A stretch of DNA of 64,000 nucleotides from Ciona savignyi (Eukaryota; Chordata; Ascidiacea; Phlebobranchia; Cionidae), in the NCBI GenBank assembly GCA_000149265.1, contig CH003129.1, positions 184,825 to 248,824 on the forward strand, given 5' to 3'. Positions 29,101 through 34,019 of this stretch are shown piece by piece. The notes beneath the pieces were generated by a model that saw only the letters and a list, made by a program, of their open reading frames with translations, did no database searches and was not told where the DNA came from. Within the stretch, counting starts at the first letter, position 1. Every line of letters begins with the position of its first letter. Position numbers and translations under genes: made by a program.

Positions 29101-32100
29101 GGTTCAAAATTATGGTTCATTGAAATCTCGTAAAAATCTAAATGTTTTTAATTTGACATTGCCTTTTTTTGTTCGAAATACAAATATACTTGTTTATTAT
29201 TTACTACTGCATGTAACATAATTTCGTTATTTGTTTGTTATACTTAAAACATCTTAATATAAAATAACTGTTTAGCGTGGGTGTAATAAATATATAAAAT
29301 TCTTGATAAATGTTACAATGGGCTGGTATGTAATACAGTAAGAGCAGAATTCAATATTTTTGAAAATATTCTTGATTTTTTTTTATCAAATGCCAGTTGT
29401 TCCTCCAGTTTTTCAAATAAATCTGACTAAACATGCCATTTTCAAAGTCTTATTTCAACAGATTTTATTGCGTACCGAAAATGACTTGTTCTTTTCAAAA
29501 TCGTTTCCGCATTTAAACAGCATTTTATCTTTACCTCTCTTGAATTTGTGTTATTTAATTCCTGTCTATGAATCATTCAATATTGACAGGTTCCACAGAA
29601 CGCAAAGCACTCGGTGAACACGACCACGACGTTCCAGCAGCACGGAACTGGGTACGGCAACGCATATTCCACCGGTGGGTTGGGTTGGCTTGCAGTAGGG
29701 ATGCACAAACTAGAATATCTTAGTATTCTAGAATAGTTATTTCGAATCCAGAATATCGAATCCTATTCTATATTAAAAAGCAAACTCGAGTTAAAGTGGC
29801 AAGATCGTCAAAAATTCCTGCTTTCGCTGACTACCTTTATGGCCAGTGTGATTACATACTTGTAATCATAGGCGGCGACTTCAGTAAAATGTTACCGTTG
29901 CGCGAAATTTTATGACGTCACAATCGGCCCTATGCCTCGAACTAACTGGGATAGAACTATGATACTAACGATTTAGAAAGCTAAAAGATTAAGCCAGGAG
30001 TTTAAGTGTTTAATCTAACCACTTCCCCCGCTGGAATATTGCATGGTCGTTAATACGCAGCTCAGCGTCAACAATACGGAAAGAATATACCAAATATTTA
30101 TGTGTTTGCGAGGGCTGTGCAAGAACCCAGATTCTTATAACGGTTAACTGATCAAAGAAAAAAACCGTTAGCCGTTAACCGATGTTAGCCTACTGTTCTT
30201 TCTAGCTAATACATAGGGAAAAACGGGAGTGCGTCAGTGGTCCTGTATTGAATCTAGGTCAACGTAACCCTAGGTCAAACCGCCGATCAAAGCAATAAAC
30301 ACCGCTGGAAAAGCGGCGCTGCGGTTAGACGATTTAATGTGATAATTATTTAAATGCGCAGGGAATTTAATTTTTTGCGTAATTATAAAACAGACATTGC
30401 GGCGCAACGGCGGAAGTCGGCGCCTTTGCTTATAATATCCATTGTAATCAACGCTGCTGCAATATGTACAATGGAAATAAAAAGGAACTCCATGCAATTA
30501 TAGTTTCTTAATGTGCAATGTATATTATTTCGAATCCAAATATTCGAAATAAACGTAATATTTGGATTCGAATCCCGTAGGATTCGAATCTGGAAGATTC
30601 GATATTCTAGTTTGTGCATCCCTAGCTTGCAGTATGATAAATACAACCAATTAATACGACTTTTGTTCCCTTCTTTTAACCCCCGAGCGACTATCACTTA
30701 AACAGCATCTACTGAATGATTGCTCAAGCAACATCTACTTAAAACCCCATTAACAGTCTTTCTTCCAAATAGCTAAATTTCTGCACTAGTTAACCCAATT
30801 TGACCAGTTTATTGGATTACTATTTAATTACATTGATGACATCAAAGACCGACTTTGTCTGAATCAGTGCTGAATCCCAGCTATAAAAGTACATTTCCTA
30901 TTAAAGGGCCTTCCTTTCAGGGTCCCTATCATTCAAGTGGATATGATAGAAATACATTTACATATGATATTTATACTTATTACTATAAGTGGGAAAACAA
31001 AGGGTTTAACGGACAGGCATCATCAGATCACCTCTTGCTTAGTGTTGGGTTTAAGGGGGGTATTGCAGTGTGTTGCCCAAGGACACAACTGACTAGCTAG
31101 TGACCAGTTTCGAACCTGCAACCCTTCGGCTAAAAGCCAACGCACAAAACCACCAGACTAATCTGTCGGTGATCTATTATCCAACTCTGTTATTGTTTGC
31201 AGCCTCAGTATCAACGGCCAGCAGTCTTCACGACCTGCAGAATCAAGGCTTCAATAAAAGTCACATTGTGAGTGAAACTTTGAATCTCTGTATTATCTGA
31301 ATTGAGAATCGAGCCTTCCCTCCCCTATGTAAAATTTAGCATATGTTGTAAATTTGTCTCAAAATTCGTGTCGGTCGCTCTATCTACATGAATGTTAATG
31401 TTTTTCCCTTGGCTGATACCAACCATTTTTTTATTTAAATAGTTATGGCTACCGGATTCTTGGTATATACATTACTCTAACTATATTTACTCTATCGGAT
31501 ATTTATGTTTATTCCGTGAATGGGAAAACCATGAGGGTTACATACAGCGAAAAATGTCAGATCACCCCAGGCCCATTGTCGGGTTACCAGAGCTATTGCA
31601 GAGTGTTGTGTATGATACACATGTTCCTTTAATTTAGTAGTACCGATTAATCCATCTGGGTTATGCAATGTCCATAAATGCCTTGCCCAAGGACACCGGC
31701 TAGCTAGCCACCATACCTGCTACTCTTCGGCTGAAATGCGAAGCACTTAACCACCAGACTAATCTGTCGAACAATGTATACAACATTCCTTTGTATTTAC
31801 AGTCTGCTTATGAGAAGCAACAAGCAGCATTCCACCACCACGCGAATACCCCACCGCCGGCCTTCAATATTCAGGTATCGTTGGACGTTCTTTCGTCTGC
31901 CACCATATATTCACATGGCCGGTGCCGTATTGGGTTTATGGTCTATTAATGGCTTACATGCTGTAACGGCACTAATAAACAATGTAAAACTTAAGTTTGG
32001 AGATTACAAGTGTAATGGATGAATTAAATTTGAAGAGTAGATTATTCATGTTTCAAACCCCAACCCTAAAAACCGTCATATATGTATACTTTTAAATTGG

Positions 32101-33219
32101 GAAAATTCACGTCCATTTCATATTGCCAGTGGTATTTGATGGTATATCTATTAGGACAATGTCCATCCAACATTTGGGGCCAAATGCATGACAACAAAAC
32201 ATTTCAAAGAAATGTTTGTCTAAATACAATTCATGCTAGAAAAAGTCCCATCCATACATTAACCCTGTTTAAAAAAACTTGTTTAAAAACCCTGCTTTTC
32301 AATCTGTTAAAAAAGTCAGCCCTAACCCAACAATCATCGACTCAATGACTAGAGAGGCTGATCCCAACCTAAGAATCATTGATTTTAATCTACAGACACT
32401 TCACCCTGTTTAAAAAAAACTTGTTTAAAAACCTTGCTTTTCACCCTGTTCAAAAAAGTCCATCCTAACCCAAGTATCATCGATTTCTGTCTAGAGACGC
32501 TGATCCCAACCCAAGAGTCATTGATTTTAATCTACAGACAATGACAGCAGCCCTGACAACAAAAGTCCCATCTATACGTTTACAGTGTTTAAAAACCCTA
32601 CTTTTCACCCTGTTTAAAAAAAGTCGTCTCCAACCCAAGAATCATCAATTTCCATCCACAGACACTGACAGCAGCAATGGCAGCTGCAAACACAGGGGGA
32701 GGGGCACCAGCGGGTGGGGGGCCGGGTATGAGTCCGTACACACAGGCCCCATTCATGACGATGCTTCACACCCACCATCTTCATCTACCCCAGCATAATG
32801 AGGTGGGGCAGAACGTGGGGTCGCAGAGATCGCAACAGGTGGGCAATGTTTTAGAATATTGTGGGTCCTGGTGGAAATTTAAAGATATTGAAATTTTTCT
32901 GGCTTTATGTATAAAGAAAAAAAGAGAGGGGGAATTCCCAAATTTGATACTGTAAGGCAATAATCCCTAAATAAGAGAGGATGGGGAATCTGCATTTATT
33001 TAATTTATTTATTTTACCAAGTAATTGTCATATAAGCGCAGGGGCACTAGGCAATCCATAGATTACCAATGTTATAATGGCCGACCCACTCACAAGATAT
33101 CAACTATTTTTTCCTCAACCTTAGTAATTCCTTTCTATTTTCCACAGGCGTCTGGTAACCTTGGGAAGACGGCCACAAAGGCTCCGTTTGGAAGCACTGG
33201 ACAGTACTGGGGGAATTAG
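2030..33219 (+). CDS. UBAP2L: UBAP2/UBAP2L (Lingerer) homologue, 3' part, 28 exons
   Basis: Exons: 2030-2171, 3263-3404, 4656-4745, 7389-7536, 7893-8002, 8490-8629, 9258-9414, 10427-10525, 11115-11264, 12913-13064, 15251-15347, 15696-15767, 18070-18154, 18730-18910, 20009-20076, 20882-20976, 21371-21570, 22517-22671, 23382-23512, 23965-24033, 24527-24627, 25710-25831, 28737-28870, 29590-29674, 31203-31267, 31803-31874, 32662-32838, 33148-33219. All have AG/GT borders and matching phases, totalling about 1,102 residues plus stop. Blocks recognisable from vertebrate UBAP2L, in order: an Arg/Gly-rich stretch, WGTESWNDD-LTETKVF, RIDIGTLF, an Arg/Lys/Gln patch (KQQRRKQAK) then AVEMPGS and FDLQFGV, PPNLPLGVPPLLAN, MAPGLMTAY, KFGRGEPSSP, PFMTMLHTHH and a C-terminal YWGN. 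The family is cytoplasmic and RNA-binding, linked to stress granules and translation; that role is carried over by homology. The UBA-domain exons are expected upstream, outside the window. Missing exons of compatible phase cannot be excluded. Exons 15251 and 15696 have second copies at 16914 and 17266. Confidence 0.93.
2177..2820 (+). repeat. About 36-bp tandem array directly after a splice donor
   Basis: Roughly 17 copies of a 34-38-bp unit (TCAGTGTTTCCATTTTTTAA followed by GTTCAACAACAAATAA or a variant) begin within a few bases of the GTAAGT donor at 2172. The first unit's GTGTTTCC overlaps the donor sequence itself. The array decays after about 2780. Confidence 0.95.
2944..3235 (-). mobile_element. 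tRNA-derived SINE, diverged copy
   Basis: The (GGATA)-type end, an ATTCATGTTTA motif, a CTATTGCAGTGTGTTGTG core and a region reading on the minus strand like tRNA A and B boxes match a family repeated at least ten times in the window. This copy is diverged: its B-box region reads TTTAAACCTGCAG instead of TTCGAACCTGCAA. It ends about 30 bp before the exon at 3263. Confidence 0.75.
3263..3404 (+). CDS. UBAP2L: UBAP2L exon: RYRGGYNGG to DTEEVWGME
   Basis: Acceptor TTCCGCAG, donor GTGGGT. It takes one base to complete the Ala codon begun at 2170-2171 and ends in phase 0. It begins with an RGG-like RYRGGYNGGRN stretch and becomes acidic. Phase joins perfectly on both sides, which is the main support; the block itself is poorly conserved. 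Confidence 0.85.
3537..3828 (-). mobile_element. tRNA-derived SINE, near full length
   Basis: Starts with a GGATAGGATA tail at the plus-strand left, then ATGTTTATCCCCGTGAATGG, the ATTGCAATGTGTTGTG core, AATGTCCACTAAGTGCC, and a tRNA-like head (minus strand: A-box-like sequence, then a B-box-like GGTTGCAGGTGCGAAAC). Pol III transcription, if any, would run on the minus strand, opposite to the host gene. Confidence 0.8.
4656..4745 (+). CDS. UBAP2L: UBAP2L exon: W-rich GTWTND / WGTESWNDD block
   Basis: Thirty codons in phase 0 between TTTTCAG and GTGAGT. The motif WGTESWNDD, which continues as LTETK in the next exon, is one of the best conserved UBAP2/Lingerer blocks (tryptophans separated by acidic residues). 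Confidence 0.93.
4782..5832. mobile_element. Foldback/TIR element with amplified left end
   Basis: From about 4790 to 5105 there are five copies of a 60-bp unit containing GGTAGCACCGGGACCAGGAA. At 5800-5832 the same motif returns inverted (TTCATGGTCCCGGTGCTACC). The two ends look like inverted termini of one non-coding element of about 1.05 kb whose left terminus has been tandemly multiplied. I see no target duplication and no coding capacity. Confidence 0.65.
5833..7388 (+). other. Intron remainder, no recognised content
   Basis: AT-rich intron sequence leading to the acceptor at 7388. Short open frames here (for example 6834-7040 minus) have no recognisable domain. I see no repeat family shared with the rest of the window. 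Confidence 0.6.
7389..7536 (+). CDS. UBAP2L: UBAP2L exon: LTETKVF ... GERIDIGTLF
   Basis: Phase 0 start after TCACCCAG; the donor splits a Gly codon. LTETKVFQSQN and RIDIGTLFKK match the two conserved motifs that follow the Trp block in UBAP2L. A longer open frame (7488-7763) runs through the donor but loses similarity exactly at GTGAGA. Confidence 0.93.
7893..8002 (+). CDS. UBAP2L: UBAP2L exon: Gly/Asn then Gln-rich segment
   Basis: Acceptor CACCCCAG, donor GTACCT. It completes the Gly codon of the previous exon, reads through TTDGGNYKGDN and ends VIQQLQQQGQ in phase 0. It is low in conservation and supported by phase and splice sites. Confidence 0.85.
8003..8489 (+). other. Intron with a short tRNA-like SINE fragment
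   Basis: About 8279-8345 contains CGCGAC...GATCATGGGTTCGAAACTTGGCTCGGTAAAA, matching the second SINE type seen at 18236 and 48357 (a B-box-like GGTTCGAAAC). The rest is AT-rich without recognised features. Confidence 0.6.
8490..8629 (+). CDS. UBAP2L: UBAP2L exon: STSLFSDSKPVPD segment
   Basis: Follows a C-rich tract and CCCCCACAG; phase 0 start. It reads STSLFSDSKP and ends in QHPSD plus two bases of an Asn codon at GTGAGT. It is a disordered, Ser/Pro-rich linker. Confidence 0.88.
9258..9414 (+). CDS. UBAP2L: UBAP2L exon: GTFGEQFKGQDQRSMLGQISDL
   Basis: One base completes the Asn/Ser junction; ends phase 0 at GTGGGT. The ALLGTFGEQFK stretch corresponds to the conserved helix-prone GSQFLEQFK-type segment of UBAP2L. 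Confidence 0.9.
9438..9640 (+). repeat. 41-bp tandem array just after a donor
   Basis: Five starts at 9438, 9479, 9520, 9561 and 9602 of a 41-bp unit beginning GCTAGAACTGTTCTA, located 23 bp past the donor at 9415. The last copy is partial. The following 9640-10020 is plain AT-rich intron. Confidence 0.92.
10026..10426 (+). repeat. About 88-bp array duplicating an intron-exon junction
   Basis: About four and a half copies of an 88-89-bp unit. Each runs from CACAAAGTGGACTTGTATTA through a C-rich tract to CCACCCACAGAGTGAC. The end of the unit plus the start of the next equals the real acceptor and first 21 coding bases of the exon at 10427 (AGTGACCCACAAAGTGGACT). Each copy is therefore a duplicated 3' splice site with exon bases. 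Confidence 0.93.
10427..10525 (+). CDS. UBAP2L: UBAP2L exon: SDPQSGLPPNDPNDY segment
   Basis: Exactly 33 codons in phase 0, so its skipping would keep the frame. It reads SDPQSGLPPNDPNDYSRF and then a Gln/Glu/Ala-rich end. The acceptor is the last of a series of near-identical acceptors in the preceding array; the earlier ones lead into frames that stop within the array. Confidence 0.88.
10985..11108 (+). repeat. Short degenerate repeats before an acceptor
   Basis: Four imperfect copies of a 25-30-bp unit containing ATGCATATTATTTTGT end 6 bp before the exon at 11115, separated from it only by a TCCTCCTCCTCCCAG tract. The rest of the intron (10526-10984) shows nothing else. Confidence 0.75.
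11115..11264 (+). CDS. UBAP2L: UBAP2L exon ending in basic Gln/Lys patch
   Basis: Fifty codons, phase 0 to 0. It ends RQPKQQRRKQAK, the counterpart of the basic KLKQQKKK-type patch that precedes the VEMPGS motif in UBAP2L. Confidence 0.93.
11265..11934 (+). other. Intron with a possible hAT-like remnant
   Basis: Between about 11407 and 11550 the sequence starts CAGGGGTGGGGGCCAGATG and ends GTAGCCCATGTCTAG, reminiscent of worn hAT termini. No clean 8-bp target duplication is visible, so this is only a suggestion. Confidence 0.35.
11935..12905 (+). repeat. 31-bp minisatellite ending at an acceptor
   Basis: About 31 copies of a 31-bp unit (CCTCTTTAACCCACAAACCC plus CAATGTAAACC), pyrimidine-rich on the coding strand. 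The last unit flows into CCCCATCACCCCTAG, the acceptor of the exon at 12913. Some units are truncated (for example near 12505 and 12770). It lengthens the polypyrimidine tract region to about 1 kb. Confidence 0.96.
12913..13064 (+). CDS. UBAP2L: UBAP2L exon: AVEMPGS and FDLQFGV motifs
   Basis: Phase 0 start, two bases left at GTGGGA. IPSTAVEMPGSGTGSF and FDLQFGV match one of the most conserved UBAP2L stretches (VEMPGS followed by LQFG). This is one of the firmest exons for the family call. Confidence 0.96.
13254..14856. mobile_element. Non-autonomous hAT-like element with 8-bp TSD
   Basis: Starts CAGTGGCGCCGAGTG and ends TTCGGCGCTTCTG, which are imperfect inverted ends. It is flanked by the identical 8-bp direct repeat ATACAAAC (13246-13253 and 14857-14864). 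An 8-bp duplication with CAG termini is the hAT signature. CACTCTAGA-type motifs recur near both ends. The 1.6-kb interior has only short unrecognised open frames and no transposase I can see. Confidence 0.85.
14995..15190 (+). repeat. About 55-60-bp array upstream of an acceptor
   Basis: Three to four copies of a unit containing TATGTAGCAATAAGCAG and ATACTAGTGATTTAAAA, ending about 60 bp before the exon at 15251. The duplicated copy of the region (16574-16862) has about five units. Confidence 0.85.
15251..15347 (+). CDS. UBAP2L: UBAP2L exon, first copy (97 nt)
   Basis: Enters needing one base (completing Ser after 13064) and leaves in phase 0 at GTGAAC. It reads APTSQTTMMNHMTTNS and ends NQINSSQQ. 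It is nearly identical to 16914-17010, differing by synonymous changes only. Confidence 0.9.
15370..15492. repeat. Dispersed about 120-bp repeat (three copies in the gene)
   Basis: ATTAAACTTATTAAGCGCTC through AGGTTGCCGACCCTG is found here, in the duplicated copy at 17033-17155, and, more diverged, at 20687-20790 in another intron of the same gene. It is probably a short interspersed element; no clear A/B boxes were identified. Confidence 0.7.
15696..15767 (+). CDS. UBAP2L: UBAP2L exon, first copy (72 nt)
   Basis: Twenty-four codons, phase 0 to 0: IENQVLPRSSYQSLQPEL, ending SQTMNQ. The second copy at 17266-17337 differs by one residue (Gln to His before TMNQ). Confidence 0.9.
15825..16065 (+). 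repeat. A-rich about 22-bp array after a donor
   Basis: Ten or so imperfect units of GTGTTCAGTTAAAATAAAAA follow the donor at 15768 by about 55 bp. The equivalent array in the second copy is 17395-17665. Confidence 0.9.
16474..16573. other. Assembly gap, 100 N
   Basis: Exactly 100 unknown bases, the usual fixed-size placeholder for a gap of unknown length. Confidence 0.99.
16914..17010 (+). CDS. UBAP2L: UBAP2L exon, second copy of the 97-nt exon
   Basis: Encodes the same residues as 15251-15347; the three coding differences I see (ACA/ACG, CAG/CAA, TTC/TTT) are synonymous. It cannot be spliced after the 72-nt exon without a frame shift, because it needs a phase-2 donor. It is therefore an alternative to, not an addition to, the first copy. 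Confidence 0.8.
17266..17337 (+). CDS. UBAP2L: UBAP2L exon, second copy of the 72-nt exon
   Basis: Phase 0 to 0. It matches 15696-15767 except His for Gln near the end and a CAA instead of CAG before the donor (GTGAGT instead of GTGGGT). Confidence 0.8.
17395..17665 (+). repeat. A-rich about 22-bp array, second copy
   Basis: The same GTTCA...AAAATAAAAAAA units as 15825-16065, with a different unit number and sequence, as expected of a hypervariable array on two haplotypes. It reads on the minus strand as a Phe/Leu-rich frame (17350-17592), which I reject as a gene. Confidence 0.9.
18070..18154 (+). CDS. UBAP2L: UBAP2L exon: MGGSNDGLSGS ... QSQRYAD
   Basis: Acceptor TGTATTTAG, donor GTGAGT, leaving one base. 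It joins in phase to the 72-nt exon. The QSQRYAD end corresponds to the YEQRSTQTRRYP region of vertebrate UBAP2L. Confidence 0.88.
18236..18335 (+). mobile_element. Second SINE type, tRNA-like head
   Basis: GTGGCCGAATGGTTAACGCG resembles a tRNA D-arm/A box and is followed by CGACCGATACATATACC and a degraded TATGGGTTCTAAAAG where a B box would be. It matches 48357-48458 and, in part, 50262-50300. Confidence 0.65.
18730..18910 (+). CDS. UBAP2L: UBAP2L exon: Gly/Pro/Ser-rich linker
   Basis: Two bases complete an Ala/Gly codon; it reads MNPAENLRGPPGISHP and, further on, GGYPSGRISAGG, ending ETTIES plus two bases at GTCAGC. It is a disordered segment supported by phase. Confidence 0.88.
18965..19205 (+). 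repeat. About 27-bp array after a donor
   Basis: About nine imperfect units of AGCAACCCCTAATTTTACCC within 60-300 bp after the donor at 18911. A second degenerate repeat (AACTAAACTAACTGAGCTAA with GTTACTTATAGTAACAAA) covers about 19600-19900 in the same intron. Confidence 0.85.
20009..20076 (+). CDS. UBAP2L: UBAP2L exon: SHPSHSSYYTSSTVQQPDN
   Basis: Short 68-nt exon between TCCCCCAG and GTGAGT; takes one base and leaves one. It is Ser/Thr/Tyr-rich. Confidence 0.85.
20400..20800. repeat. Intron repeats: SINE core remnant and dispersed repeat
   Basis: 20405-20520 retains the SINE core (AATGTCAGGTTACCAGAGCTATTGC). 20687-20790 is the third copy of the TTATTAAGCGCTC dispersed repeat also present at 15370 and 17033. 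Confidence 0.6.
20882..20976 (+). CDS. UBAP2L: UBAP2L exon: RSMRSPIPTSSLPSSLHVS
   Basis: Two bases complete a Gly codon; ends phase 0 at GTAAGT with TPSKD. Ser/Pro-rich. Confidence 0.87.
21371..21570 (+). CDS. UBAP2L: UBAP2L exon: long Ser/Thr-rich segment
   Basis: Two hundred bases; begins SSSVISSLASGLGQTHITP and ends GYMNMQMPY plus two bases at GTGGGT. It corresponds to the long Ser/Thr-rich, low-complexity middle of UBAP2L. Confidence 0.9.
21848..22363. mobile_element. pogo/Tigger-like MITE, 516 bp
   Basis: Ends are CAGTGGAACCCCGCTT and AAGCGGGGTTCTACTG, inverted with one mismatch, flanked by TA on both sides. The interior repeats GACCACC/GCGACC motifs. TA duplication plus CAGTNGAACCCCGCTT ends is typical of pogo/Tigger-derived MITEs. 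It is non-coding. Confidence 0.88.
22517..22671 (+). CDS. UBAP2L: UBAP2L exon: Ser-rich SSSSTPASNSLGSALGG
   Basis: Follows a C-rich tract and CCTCAG; takes one base, leaves one. The poly-Ser stretch parallels the Ser-rich region before GVPPLL in vertebrate UBAP2L. Confidence 0.9.
22690..23060 (+). repeat. About 115-bp degenerate array after a donor
   Basis: Three copies containing TAATTTAATGGGGTTTTGGG, CAACCCCATTTAGG and GTTGATCATTT begin within 20 bp of the donor at 22672. A poly-G tract of 13 bases lies at about 23162. Confidence 0.85.
23382..23512 (+). CDS. UBAP2L: UBAP2L exon: PPNLPLGVPPLLAN / MAPGLMTAYT
   Basis: Contains GPPNLPLGVPPLLANQYG and PMAPGLMTAYT, the Pro-rich signature shared by UBAP2, UBAP2L and Lingerer. 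It is the single most diagnostic exon. Confidence 0.97.
23965..24033 (+). CDS. UBAP2L: UBAP2L exon: PEAALYGYTDPLMAVQSR
   Basis: Twenty-three codons, phase 0 to 0. YGYTDPLMAVQSRV is the counterpart of YGYDDLQMLQTRF in UBAP2L. Confidence 0.93.
24527..24627 (+). CDS. UBAP2L: UBAP2L exon: PSYYDMASYHG ... NRDST
   Basis: PSYYDMASY then NRDSTSASNNQ parallels PLDYYSIPF and GRDGSLASNP of UBAP2L. It leaves two bases at GTAAGT. Confidence 0.92.
24628..25709 (+). other. Intron, no firm content
   Basis: Contains a poly-G run (about 24896-24910) followed by TTTGGGGGCCAAAT and AT-rich DNA. No repeat family or coding signal was recognised; the frame at 25443-25646 looks random. Confidence 0.5.
25710..25831 (+). 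CDS. UBAP2L: UBAP2L exon: KFGRGEPSSPTSGG
   Basis: The first codon is completed across the intron (Gly), then KFGRGEPSSPT, an almost exact match to the KFGRGDASSPA motif of UBAP2L. It ends with a Gln-rich stretch and HVK. Confidence 0.96.
26164..27931. mobile_element. hAT-like element, 1.77 kb, with nested insertion
   Basis: Ends CATAGGCGCCAAGT and ACTTGGCGCCAATG form imperfect inverted repeats, with flanks TATATATA and TATATATT as a near-perfect 8-bp duplication (in an AT repeat, so weaker proof). A GGGAGTGCGGC motif occurs at both ends. No transposase was recognised. Its GGCGCC termini resemble the element at 13254. Confidence 0.7.
26965..27722. mobile_element. Nested TIR element inside the hAT-like element
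   Basis: CGTATATACTCGCCTATAGG followed by TCGCA at the left is mirrored by TGCGACCTATACCTAGGCGA then GTATATACGG at the right. The class is not assigned. It is non-coding as far as I can see. Confidence 0.6.
28376..28520 (+). mobile_element. Third SINE type, tRNA-like head
   Basis: GCCCAAATAGCTTAATTGGT plus AGGAG resembles an acceptor stem and A box; GGTTATGGGTTCAAAACCAG is a B-box-like element 55 bp downstream. The trailing sequence has no matches elsewhere in the window. It is not a functional tRNA: the anticodon arm does not fold as expected. Confidence 0.55.
28737..28870 (+). CDS. UBAP2L: UBAP2L exon: QSQPPFMNIQ ... YYNAFQYQPMY
   Basis: Two bases complete a Val codon; ends phase 0. SQPPFMN and YPGFNGLYYNAFQYQPMY correspond to the QQTFLNP and YSYTSLPYYTG/FQYGP segments of UBAP2L. 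Confidence 0.92.
28895..29015 (+). repeat. About 25-bp array after a donor
   Basis: Five imperfect units of TTTTTGGAATAATTTTTTGG and AAAG start about 25 bp past the donor at 28871. Confidence 0.85.
29590..29674 (+). CDS. UBAP2L: UBAP2L exon: KHSVNTTTTFQQHGTGYGN
   Basis: Reads VPQNAKHSVNTTTTFQQHG and then GYGNAYST; the parallel in UBAP2L is SKQHGVNVSV...FQQPSGYGSHGY. It leaves one base at GTGGGT. Confidence 0.92.
29696..30624. mobile_element. Non-autonomous hAT element, 929 bp, perfect 8-bp TSD
   Basis: Starts TAGGGATGCACAAACTAGAA and ends TTCTAGTTTGTGCATCCCTA, perfect inverted repeats of 20 bases or more, flanked by GCTTGCAG on both sides (29688-29695, 30625-30632). Subterminal TTCGAAT motifs recur. 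The insertion lies 22 bp past the splice donor at 29675. It is non-coding. Confidence 0.93.
31000..31180 (-). mobile_element. SINE copy, truncated
   Basis: Contains GGCATCATCAGATCACCTC, then jumps to GTATTGCAGTGTGTTGCCCA, ACTGACTAGCTAGTGACCAG and TTTCGAACCTGCAACCCTTC, so part of the core is missing. It ends about 30 bp before the exon at 31203. Confidence 0.75.
31203..31267 (+). CDS. UBAP2L: UBAP2L exon: STASSLHDLQNQGFNKSHI
   Basis: Sixty-five bases, two completing Ala, ending phase 0. The NQGFNKS end parallels EKQGFHSGT of UBAP2L. Confidence 0.9.
31492..31770 (-). mobile_element. SINE copy, near full length
   Basis: Runs from GGATATTTATGTTTATTCCG to CCACCAGACTAATCTGTCG, with the core and the tRNA-like head at the right (minus strand). 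It lies 32 bp before the exon at 31803. Confidence 0.8.
31803..31874 (+). CDS. UBAP2L: UBAP2L exon: SAYEKQQAAFHHHANTPPP
   Basis: Twenty-four codons, phase 0 to 0, between TATTTACAG and GTATCG; matches the region between QGFHSGT and PPAPFM in UBAP2L. Confidence 0.88.
32240..32661 (+). repeat. About 130-bp degenerate array ending at an acceptor
   Basis: Three to four copies holding CCTGTTTAAAAAAAC, CCCAACCTAAGAATCAT and CTACAGACA. One copy (about 32533-32555) reads CAGACAATGACAGCAGCC, a near match of the true junction CAGACACTGACAGCAGCA at 32659-32676. Exon bases were therefore duplicated with the splice site. Confidence 0.8.
32662..32838 (+). CDS. UBAP2L: UBAP2L exon: APFMTMLHTHHLHLPQH
   Basis: Fifty-nine codons, phase 0 to 0. 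QAPFMTMLHTHHLHLPQHN and GSQRSQQ match PAPFMHIL, the His-rich stretch and GSGQRSQ near the UBAP2L C terminus. Confidence 0.96.
33148..33219 (+). CDS. UBAP2L: UBAP2L terminal exon, stop TAG
   Basis: Ends ...APFGSTGQYWGN then TAG, matching the family's C-terminal YSWGAN/YWGN end. The intron before it (32839-33147) holds nothing recognisable. Confidence 0.96.
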   Translation, partial: ASGNLGKTATKAPFGSTGQYWGN

Positions 33220-33895
33220 GTCTCTTTCTGCCTGGCCCTCGTGCCTCAATTGTAATCATAAAAAGCTTGTTCAATCAATCTCTTTTGTATAGCAATGCTT
33301 GCCTCTTGGCAGGTATCTACGGATTTCCAAGTTGGCCCATGTAAAAACCATCGGTAGAATGTGCTTTTGTAGTAATAATAACTGTGTTTTGTTGTCTTTT
33401 TGTATTGTTACCATTCTATTACATTACCGCTGGCCTCTCAGCCAGCACGATGGCGAATCTTTCAACATTTGAAGTAGATTGTGGTTCCGATTGATCTATT
33501 CTACCCAAACTATACACAGTTTCATGTGTTAAATTTGCTTGTACTTAAACTGAACGCTTATTCTGTATTTAAATCTTTCCAAAAGTAGTGCGTCTTTTGT
33601 TCCCTCGCGGCTGAAAAATTGTGGATACCATAGCGAAAAACAGTTCCTAAAAGGTACGAATGAAATTCTCCGATTAAAATTGTCTGTTGGTGCACCATAA
33701 GCGTGCAGCAGCTACTGAATGATGAATATATGGAACTGCTACTGGATTGTGTGAGGAAGTTTGTGTATTTTTCTGTATTAGTTGCAACAGATAGGATTTT
33801 TAGGGTCTGTAAACCGAAGAAAACTTAATCCAATAGAAAAGGAAGGCAAATTGATCCACTAAAAAGGGACATAAGTAAAGGGATGTTCTAATTAT

Positions 33896-33901
33896 AATAA
33901 A
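33896..33901 (+). terminator. Candidate poly(A) signal for the UBAP2L homologue
   Basis: First AATAAA after the stop, about 680 bases into the 3' flank. A second AATAAA lies near 34830. Which is used cannot be told from sequence. Confidence 0.45.
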
Positions 33902-34019
33902 AACTAATTTTTAAATATTTGTCAGGTATTTTTCTTGGGGGTTTAACTATCCAAACTTCATTAGTGTGGAATCATCCGTATGTGTCCAGTGGGGGTTTAA
34001 GTGTTCTTGAAGTTGCAGG

